A program made the position numbers and the translations under genes. The notes below the pieces were generated by a model. That model did not search any database and was not told the DNA's origin. It saw only the letters and a list, made by a program, of their open reading frames with translations. A DNA stretch of 9,591 bases from an uncultured Polynucleobacter sp. (GTDB lineage Bacteria; Pseudomonadota; Gammaproteobacteria; Burkholderiales; Burkholderiaceae): positions 1 through 9,591 of the forward strand of contig CALKUJ010000007.1 in assembly GCA_937996825.1 (NCBI GenBank), read 5' to 3'. This document shows positions 5,232 to 9,591 of the stretch, piece by piece; the first letter of the stretch is position 1, and every line of letters starts with the position of its first letter.

Positions 5232-6152
5232 TTAGTAGTTTGGCAGTTTTCCATGTTTGCAGAAGTGCTGCATATCTGTCACAAACTGCTCAATGGGGCG
5301 ATAAAACTTCGATTGAAACGCAATCATCTTGTTTGAAGTGATTGCCCTTGCTGATGCTTCCACATTGTTCAATGTCACTTGTGGCATGTAGATAGCTGCT
5401 GCATCAGATTGCAAAAGAGTTTTGGTTCTATGTGCATTGAACTCTGATGCATCAATAAAGTAACCAAATCCAACTTTGTTGTCACCTGTTATGTCTTGCA
5501 ATCCTCGCAGCAATCGTTCTCTTGCGTGATAGCTTTTTACTTCGACACCTATCTGCTGTCTATTACCTGCAGATGAGTAAATGACAAAGTCACCTTCAGA
5601 GTTCTTGCCTGTTCTTTTGAAGTGGTCTGCTGTCATCCCTTGATTGACCATTGCTTGCTCTAACAGTTGCTCATTCAATGTTCCTGCGATTGAAACTAGT
5701 GAGTTTCCTGCTTTTGCATAAAAGTCAGAAAGGTCATTCATTAAGAATTCAACCAATTCTGTTGTTGGTATGTCTACACGCTCGCCTTTGTAGTACGTAC
5801 CAAGGTTGTCAGCTAAGAATTTCTTAAACAGTGGTTCTGAAATGCTTTTAACAATGTCACTTGCAATGTGGTTTGCATCATTTAGGGAATGTTCAGTGAT
5901 TTGATGTTGCAGCTTATCTTCTACCAATGCGACTAATGTGCTTGCAGAAGGGTAGATGCCAAGCACTTTCTCAATGACTTTTGGATTCTCGTCAATGTAG
6001 CTTTTCAGATTGTTCTTTTTTGTAGCTTCACCAACAGAAGGAAGGCGCTCATCTTTCAGTACGTCGTCGCACCAAATTGTTTTGCCTTGCTCAACTTCTT
6101 TGAAAATTTCGTCAAAGGCGTTGAAGTATTTATTTGATGATTTCTTACTCAT
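5232..6152 (-). CDS. Probable type II restriction endonuclease, PD-(D/E)XK type
   Basis: A 306-residue protein paired tail-to-tail with the methyltransferase. The C-terminal half holds a PD-(D/E)XK site: Glu161 in a helix (L-N-E-Q-L-L-E-Q-A-M, 159-168), then S-E-G-D-F-V-I-Y (185-192) with Asp188, and I-G-V-E-V-K-S-Y (201-208) with the Glu204-x-Lys206 pair; a mixed strand/helix tail follows. The N-terminal half is mainly helical and charged and may bind DNA or dimerise. I cannot assign it to a named restriction-enzyme family, so its site is inferred only from the partner methyltransferase. No Shine-Dalgarno is evident, and the start codon lies inside the palindrome CTCATATGAG. In SsoII-like systems the two genes are divergent around the operator; here the endonuclease lies on the far side, so its control must differ. 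Confidence 0.75.
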   Translation of the reverse strand: MSKKSSNKYFNAFDEIFKEVEQGKTIWCDDVLKDERLPSVGEATKKNNLKSYIDENPKVIEKVLGIYPSASTLVALVEDKLQHQITEHSLNDANHIASDIVKSISEPLFKKFLADNLGTYYKGERVDIPTTELVEFLMNDLSDFYAKAGNSLVSIAGTLNEQLLEQAMVNQGMTADHFKRTGKNSEGDFVIYSSAGNRQQIGVEVKSYHARERLLRGLQDITGDNKVGFGYFIDASEFNAHRTKTLLQSDAAAIYMPQVTLNNVEASARAITSNKMIAFQSKFYRPIEQFVTDMQHFCKHGKLPNY

Positions 6153-6157
6153 ATGAG
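6148..6157. promoter_or_regulatory. 10-bp palindrome over the endonuclease start codon
   Basis: CTCATATGAG is a perfect palindrome that contains the endonuclease start codon (6150-6152 on the minus strand). A possible -10-like CATACT (6159-6164, minus) lies just upstream. A bound regulator or local structure here could limit endonuclease expression; ten-base palindromes can also arise by chance. Confidence 0.3.
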
Positions 6158-6488
6158 AAGTATGCCCTAGCGAATGACATTTGCTACAAGAATTGAACGA
6201 ATTAACTGCGCTTTGTGCTCACATTCAATGCTTCAACTAGGCTCAATACTGTTAGCTAGTCTCTTTGTTACATGGCTTTTTTCGATGTTTCATCTATATT
6301 TTTATAGTAGGCGAGTGAGGGTAAAATCACTCGACGAATTCTTTAACAACGACTGACACCGAATTTTGGCTTTTAGGTTGGAACGAAAGTACAAAGAATT
6401 AGCTGTGAAAACTGCACAATGACTGCACAAAAATGACCATAGCTCTCGCAAGCCAATGTTCATGCCGTCTGCAACGCTTCTTCCTGTA
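6153..6488. other. Non-coding terminus of the island, likely promoter and att-flanking DNA
   Basis: No supported gene. It must hold the minus-strand promoter of the endonuclease near its left edge. A hairpin CGAGTGA/TCACTCG with an eight-base loop lies at 6312-6333 without a following T-run. Tandem ACTGCACAA repeats lie at 6411-6430, close to the tRNA junction. A 60-codon frame at 6174-6356 has one hydrophobic stretch but no ribosome site and is not called. Confidence 0.5.
6411..6430. repeat. Tandem ACTGCACAA repeats near the integration junction
   Basis: ACTGCACAA occurs at 6411-6419 and again at 6422-6430, an 11-bp period that places both copies on the same face of the helix. They lie about 60-80 bp from the tRNA anticodon loop. 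Short direct repeats at this distance from the core are typical of arm-type sites of tyrosine integrases, or of excisionase sites. Confidence 0.4.
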
Positions 6489-6546
6489 CTCGAAATCAAG
6501 CGTAGGGGCGACCCTACCGAGGGTTCGAATCCCTCCTTCTCCGCCA
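6489..6546 (+). tRNA. 3' fragment of tRNA-Ser(CGA); attachment-site remnant
   Basis: Seen in order: anticodon loop CTCGAAA (6489-6495, anticodon CGA), 3' anticodon strand TCAAG (6496-6500), a long variable arm with stem GTAGGG/CCCTAC (6502-6507 and 6512-6517), T stem GAGGG/CCCTC around the TTCGAAT loop (6519-6535), acceptor strand CTTCTCC (6536-6542), discriminator G and CCA (6544-6546). The long variable arm and CGA anticodon identify serine. The matching 5' half is absent: the five bases before the loop, CTGTA, do not pair with TCAAG (CTTGA would be needed). It is therefore a displaced 3' end, not a functional tRNA. The intact gene should lie at the other end of the island. Confidence 0.88.
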
Positions 6547-6563
6547 AGCCTAACAAGCACCTT

Positions 6564-6594
6564 AAAAAGCCGTTCGTCATTGAACGGCTTTTTT
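6564..6594 (+). terminator. Intrinsic terminator of the former tRNA-Ser gene
   Basis: GCCGTTC (6569-6575) pairs with GAACGGC (6582-6588) around a six-base loop; A5 precedes and T6 follows (6589-6594). It lies 18 bp after the CCA end, where a tRNA terminator is expected, and would insulate the CLC gene from island transcription. Confidence 0.9.
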
Positions 6595-6626
6595 CATATT
6601 CGGCTGTCAGTCTTACAGGGCGACCC

Positions 6627-7871
6627 ATGCCGCATTTTGCGCCATCTTCCAAGCTAGACCTCCTGCGCTACGTGGCGAAGTGGGTGGCTTTGGCGACGGT
6701 GGTGGCAGCCCTGGCTGGCTCAGCTTCAGCCCTGTTCCTTTTCTCACTCGACTGGGCCACTCAAACCCGCGAAGCTAACCGATGGTTGATTTGGGGCTTG
6801 CCTGTGGCGGGCTTCGCAGTGGGTTGGCTGTACCTCAAGTTTGGTCAGCACGTCGAGGCTGGCAATAACTTGCTGATCGACGAAATTCATGACCCCCAAA
6901 AAGTGGTGCCTTTGCGCATGGCGCCATTTGTGTTGGGCGGCACAGTGATTTCGCATTTGTTTGGCGCATCAGTGGGCCGCGAAGGCACGGCCGTGCAAAT
7001 GGGTGGCGCATTGGCTGACCAACTCACACATTTCTTCAAACTCAACCCTATCGACCGCCGCATGGTGTTGATGGCGGGTATCAGCGCTGGATTTGCTTCG
7101 GTGTTTGGCACACCATTGGCGGGCGCAGTGTTCGCACTGGAAGTGTTGGCGATTGGACGCATGCGCCTTGACGCTTTGCTGCCATGCTTGATTGCCGCTG
7201 TGGTGGCCGATCAAGTGGGCTTGCTGTGGGGGGTGCAACACACGCAGTACGAGGTTGGCTTGGTGCCGCAAATCACGGCATGGCTGTTGGTTGCTATGGT
7301 GTTGGCAGGCGCGGTGTTTGGGTTGACGGGCAAGTTGTTTGCCGATGGGACGCACGCACTGAGTGGCGTGATGAAAAAGCACATTGCCTATGCACCGCTG
7401 CGCCCTTTGCTGGGCGGCGCAGTGATTGCCGCTGTGGTGATGTGGGGCAGCTTTGACCGCTACATCGGTTTGGGCATTCCCGTGATGGTGGAGGCATTTG
7501 CCCATCCCCTCGCACCGACTGACTTTGTGGGCAAGATGGTGTTCACCATCGCGTCGCTGGGTTCAGGCTTCAAGGGTGGCGAAGTGACGCCTTTGTTCTA
7601 CATCGGCGCGACCTTGGGCAACGCCTTGGCGCCGTTGCTGGATGTGCCATTTGCACTGCTAGCCGCAGTGGGCTTTGTGGCCGTGTTTGCAGGGGCCGCC
7701 AACACGCCCATCGCGTCGACTTTGATGGCGATGGAGTTGTTTGGTGCAGAGATCGGCGTATTTGCCGCCTTGGCTTGTGTGATGAGCTATGTGTGCTCGG
7801 GTCACTCGGGCATTTACCGGGCTCAACGGGTGGCGCATCGCAAGACGGATGCGCCGTCTCAGCCTTCTTAG
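6627..7871 (+). CDS. CLC-type fluoride/proton antiporter (CLC-F clade)
   Basis: A 414-residue, multi-span inner-membrane protein of the CLC family. It would export fluoride in exchange for protons. Signatures: A-G-N-N-L-L-I-D-E-I (78-87) where chloride CLCs have GSGIP, V-G-R-E-G-T (116-121) with gating Glu119, and G-F-K-G-G-E-V-T-P-L-F (314-324) where chloride CLCs have GxFxP. From memory, the Enterococcus CLC-F structure uses Met79, Glu118, Glu318, Thr320 and Tyr396; this protein has Asn80, Glu119, Glu319, Thr321 and Tyr397, the same spacing shifted by one, with Asn for Met. The start at 6627 follows AGGG at 6617-6620; an earlier in-frame ATG at 6456 would translate through the tRNA and is rejected. 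No crcB fluoride riboswitch is visible upstream. Only 10 bp separate it from the next gene. Confidence 0.85.
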   Translation: MPHFAPSSKLDLLRYVAKWVALATVVAALAGSASALFLFSLDWATQTREANRWLIWGLPVAGFAVGWLYLKFGQHVEAGNNLLIDEIHDPQKVVPLRMAPFVLGGTVISHLFGASVGREGTAVQMGGALADQLTHFFKLNPIDRRMVLMAGISAGFASVFGTPLAGAVFALEVLAIGRMRLDALLPCLIAAVVADQVGLLWGVQHTQYEVGLVPQITAWLLVAMVLAGAVFGLTGKLFADGTHALSGVMKKHIAYAPLRPLLGGAVIAAVVMWGSFDRYIGLGIPVMVEAFAHPLAPTDFVGKMVFTIASLGSGFKGGEVTPLFYIGATLGNALAPLLDVPFALLAAVGFVAVFAGAANTPIASTLMAMELFGAEIGVFAALACVMSYVCSGHSGIYRAQRVAHRKTDAPSQPS

Positions 7872-7881
7872 AATGGGAACC

Positions 7882-8316
7882 ATGACGATGAATCCCACCC
7901 GTTTGGCACATGCCACGCTGTTTGCCGCAGCCTTGTTTGCCAGCTCCGCTTTTGCGCAGACTTTCAAAATGCCTTGCGAGGTGGAAGCCACCATTCCCGC
8001 GATGGAAGACGTGAAAATCAAGCCACAAAAAGTGGTGATTGAAATTCAGTCCATGGGGAAAAATATCTTCCTCAAGATGAATGGCCCCGAGCCTTATTTG
8101 TTGATTGCCAACAGCTTGGCCACCGAAGAGTACACGGGCAAAAACTTAACGACTGCCAAAGAAATGGGGGCGTTTCGCAAACACAAGGTGACAGGTGCTG
8201 AGTCAGAGATTCGCATCGAGCAAGCCACTGTCATCGTGACCGCTTACACCGACACCATCTATATGGGCAAAAAAGTGCGTGTCAACATCACAGGGCCTTG
8301 CAGCGTGCCCCGTTAA
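7882..8316 (+). CDS. Small exported protein, unknown function
   Basis: A 144-residue protein with a clear signal peptide: M-T-M-N-P-T-R at the start, a hydrophobic core A-T-L-F-A-A-A-L-F-A (11-20) and cleavage expected after A-F-A (23-25). The mature part of about 119 residues is beta-strand-rich with two cysteines, Cys32 near its start and Cys140 near its end, well placed for one disulfide in the periplasm. I recognise no family. ATG codons at 7873, 7882 and 7888 are in frame; 7882 is chosen because GGGAA lies just upstream and the signal peptide has normal proportions. Ten bp separate it from the CLC gene, so the two are probably co-transcribed; a role linked to the antiporter is possible but unsupported. 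Confidence 0.75.
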   Translation: MTMNPTRLAHATLFAAALFASSAFAQTFKMPCEVEATIPAMEDVKIKPQKVVIEIQSMGKNIFLKMNGPEPYLLIANSLATEEYTGKNLTTAKEMGAFRKHKVTGAESEIRIEQATVIVTAYTDTIYMGKKVRVNITGPCSVPR

Positions 8317-8344
8317 GGCCGTGCAAACAACGATGGCTCAGTCT

Positions 8345-8542
8345 TTAAAACCAGCACCAAAAACCGGTGCAGTTGCCCGTGATTTGCTGAATGAGCAAAT
8401 CAATCACGCTGCTGATGGCCAGCAGTGGCAAACCCACATACACAAACACCCACAGCACAAACACCAGCGTGAGGCGGGGTTCTTCCAAGCGATGACCCAT
8501 CACGGTCTCGGCTTGTCGGCGAAGGCGAAGTTTGTTCAACAT
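8345..8542 (-). CDS. Small single-span membrane protein, unknown function
   Basis: A 65-residue protein with a basic N-terminus (M-L-N-K-L-R-L-R-R, 1-9), a hydrophobic segment at about 24-49 (L-T-L-V-F-V-L-W-V-F-V-Y-V-G-L-P-L-L-A-I, then V-I-D-L-L-I) and a short Cys/Trp-rich tail. The positive-inside pattern predicts a cytoplasmic N-terminus. Its codons (CTG, GTG, CGC, TTG) match the chromosomal neighbours, which supports a real gene although it fills a gap between two plus-strand genes. No good Shine-Dalgarno is seen. It starts only 20 bp from the divergent FemAB-like gene, so the promoters must overlap or lie elsewhere. Confidence 0.5.
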   Translation of the reverse strand: MLNKLRLRRQAETVMGHRLEEPRLTLVFVLWVFVYVGLPLLAISSVIDLLIQQITGNCTGFWCWF

Positions 8543-8562
8543 GGTGTGAGGATTCTAGGCGC

Positions 8563-9486
8563 ATGAAAGTCAACTGGGACACGCTGACTCACCATGAGTG
8601 GGATGCGCATCACGCGGCGGCCGCTGCACCCTTGCAGCAAGACTGGGCCTATGGCTCATGCATGAAAACGCTGGGCGTGGGCGTGTTGCGCGCCTATGTC
8701 GAACAAGACGGCGCACCCGTGGCTTTGGCGCAATTCATCGTGCGCCGTTTGGTCGGCGGCGTGGCCAACATGGCACTGTGCTCGCTGGGACCCGTGTGGT
8801 TGCAAACGCTGTCGGGCGCTGAGAAGGCGCGTGTTTACAAAGCGCTGAAGCAAACCATTCCGTTGAAGAACTTGCGCGTGGTCGCGTTCACACCGCTGGA
8901 AGCGCAAAGCCCTGAGTTGGGCCTCTCGCGCTGGCGTCGTGTGATGACGGGCCACAGCACGGTCATGTTGGACCTGACGATGTCGATGGATGAGTTGCGC
9001 GCCCAGTTGGACAAACGCTGGCGTCACCGTTTGGGCGGTGCAGGAAATTCCGAGCTCACCATCCACCGCGTGGGCACCAATGCGGGGCAATACCGTTGGT
9101 TGCTGGACGCCGAAATGCAGCAGCGCGAGCAACGCGGTTTGCATGGCTTGCCCTTGCACTTCTTCGACTTGTACGTGCCCTCGCGTCAACAGCCATCTAA
9201 AACCATTCTGACGATGCGTGCCGACGTGGGCCGCGACCGCGTGGCGGGCATGATGTTTTTGATTCATGGCCAAGCCGCCACCTACCAAGTGGGTTGGACC
9301 AGCGACGCAGGCCGCGACTTGCATGCCCACAATTTGATTTTGTGGAAAGGCATCGAAGAGTTGCGCGAGCGCGGTGTGCGCAAGCTTGACCTTGGCGGTG
9401 TCAACACCACACGCAGTGCAGGCATTGCGCGCTTCAAGATGAGCACCGGCGGCCAAGTGCTGACCTGCGCAGGGACGTTCATCTAA
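8563..9486 (+). CDS. FemAB/GNAT-like acyltransferase family protein
   Basis: A 307-residue cytoplasmic protein with the double acyltransferase-fold look of FemAB and BioF2-like (GNAT_acetyltransf_6) proteins. The N-terminal lobe includes Q-Q-D-W-A-Y-G (25-31), the position where this family often has a Ser/Trp-Gly motif, and A-L-C-S-L-G-P-V-W (71-79). The C-terminal lobe has K-R-W-R-H-R-L-G-G-A (151-160), T-Y-Q-V-G-W-T-S (240-247), H-N-L-I-L-W-K-G-I-E-E-L (256-267) and K-L-D-L-G-G-V-N (274-281), matching the family's helix and D-x-G-G strand. Family members attach amino-acyl or acyl groups in peptidoglycan, exopolysaccharide or lipid pathways; the substrate here cannot be read. The stop is three bp before ccmA, so the two are probably co-transcribed. 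The upstream AGG at 8557-8559 is a weak ribosome site. Confidence 0.75.
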   Translation: MKVNWDTLTHHEWDAHHAAAAAPLQQDWAYGSCMKTLGVGVLRAYVEQDGAPVALAQFIVRRLVGGVANMALCSLGPVWLQTLSGAEKARVYKALKQTIPLKNLRVVAFTPLEAQSPELGLSRWRRVMTGHSTVMLDLTMSMDELRAQLDKRWRHRLGGAGNSELTIHRVGTNAGQYRWLLDAEMQQREQRGLHGLPLHFFDLYVPSRQQPSKTILTMRADVGRDRVAGMMFLIHGQAATYQVGWTSDAGRDLHAHNLILWKGIEELRERGVRKLDLGGVNTTRSAGIARFKMSTGGQVLTCAGTFI

Positions 9487-9489
9487 ATC

Positions 9490-9591
9490 ATGCTGCGCGT
9501 CTCACACCTTGTCTGCAGTCGCGGCAACAAGCCGCTGTCTGCCGATGTCAGCTTCGAGCTGAAAGCGGGCCAAGCCTTGCACCTCGAAGGC
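9490..9591 (+). CDS. ccmA: CcmA, heme exporter ATP-binding subunit (5' end only)
   Basis: The first 34 residues are present. M-L-R-V-S-H-L-V-C-S-R-G (1-12) followed by L-S-A-D-V-S-F-E-L-K-A-G-Q-A-L-H-L-E-G (16-34) is the N-terminal beta pattern of an ABC ATPase, with the L-x-C-x-R-G opening characteristic of CcmA. The Walker A motif would begin just past the window edge. CcmA powers the CcmABCD complex that releases heme-loaded CcmE for cytochrome c maturation at the inner membrane. The gap to the FemAB-like stop is three bp. Other ABC ATPases remain possible because no nucleotide-binding motif is visible. Confidence 0.7.
   Translation, partial: MLRVSHLVCSRGNKPLSADVSFELKAGQALHLEG

Larger units (their letters stand above)
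1..6488. mobile_element. Right end of a tRNA-Ser-integrated genomic island or prophage-like element (partial)
   Basis: Seen: this side is AT-rich with short, mostly uncharacterised genes and an R-M pair, and it stops abruptly at a truncated tRNA-Ser gene, beyond which the DNA is GC-rich and carries housekeeping-type genes. Known: tyrosine recombinases of phages, ICEs and islands often integrate in tRNA genes, including the anticodon arm, and leave a 3' tRNA fragment at one end. Inference: the element extends left beyond the window, where the integrase and the rebuilt tRNA should lie. No integrase, transposase, capsid, portal or conjugation gene is visible, so the element class (prophage, ICE, satellite or passive island) is undetermined. 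Confidence 0.75.

Noticed and set aside
6174..6356. 60-codon plus-strand frame with a hydrophobic stretch
   Set aside because: No ribosome site, no recognisable family, and it lies where the endonuclease promoter should be; the hydrophobicity can come from AT-rich, T-rich DNA.
6456..6626. Longer CLC reading frame starting at 6456
   Set aside because: It would translate through the tRNA-Ser fragment and its terminator; the added residues are not CLC-like, and 6627 has a plausible ribosome site.
6302..6652. 116-codon minus-strand frame over the junction
   Set aside because: It contains the G-F-E-P-S-V-type peptide that arises from reading a tRNA-Ser gene backwards; an artefact of the tRNA fragment and terminator.
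6744..7515. Several long minus-strand frames opposite the CLC gene
   Set aside because: Shadows of a GC-rich membrane-protein gene; compositions are Cys/His/Gln-rich and unlike real proteins.
7789..7881. Earlier start for the exported protein inside the CLC gene
   Set aside because: It would put about 30 basic residues before a well-formed signal peptide; the start at 7882 gives a normal signal sequence.
8656..9456. 266-codon minus-strand frame opposite the FemAB-like gene
   Set aside because: His/Ala/Gln-rich composition typical of the reverse reading of a GC-rich gene; the plus-strand gene has clear family motifs.

Overview
The window joins two kinds of DNA. Positions 1 to about 6488 are AT-rich, carry short genes of unknown function, a restriction-modification pair and a putative HUH-type Rep-like protein, and read as the end of an integrated island or prophage-like element. 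Positions from about 6489 to the end are visibly more GC-rich, with CTG/GTG/CGC-type codons and ordinary chromosomal genes. The right side suggests a betaproteobacterium of the order Burkholderiales, perhaps a freshwater Comamonadaceae (inference from codon style and gene content; not proved).

The junction is unusually clear. Positions 6489-6546 are the 3' part of a tRNA-Ser gene with a CGA anticodon: anticodon loop, long variable arm, T arm, acceptor strand and CCA, followed by its intrinsic terminator. The 5' half is missing, and the anticodon stem is broken exactly at the edge. This is what remains when a tyrosine recombinase integrates at the anticodon arm of a tRNA gene. The integrase and the other end lie outside the window.

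Island layout, left to right: the tail of a CxxC protein (1-99); an apparently non-coding stretch; a DUF6876 protein (398-757, +); a convergent two-gene minus-strand unit encoding a PD-(D/E)XK nuclease-like protein (1321-1989) and a small alpha/beta hydrolase (741-1307); a structured, repeat-rich non-coding region (2021-2397); a possible HUH Rep-like protein (2384-2962, -); a DUF6641 protein (3090-3533, +); a small coiled-coil protein (3589-3921, +); a Dcm/SsoII-type cytosine-5 methyltransferase with an N-terminal HTH (3985-5229, +); and a convergent PD-(D/E)XK protein that is probably its restriction endonuclease (5232-6152, -).

Regulation can be partly read. A 13-bp palindrome, GGACAA-G-TTGTCC, lies 25 bp before the methyltransferase start. 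It matches, from memory, the operator bound by the HTH of M.SsoII, so the methyltransferase probably represses itself. Three island genes lack a Shine-Dalgarno and share a -10-like motif, WWAAATAMATNNATG, ending on the start codon, which suggests leaderless mRNAs.

The chromosomal side holds a fluoride-type CLC antiporter (6627-7871), a small exported protein (7882-8316), a small membrane protein on the opposite strand (8345-8542), a FemAB/GNAT-like acyltransferase (8563-9486) and the start of ccmA (9490 onward). The best candidates for something undescribed are the nuclease-hydrolase unit and the structured region beside the Rep-like gene.
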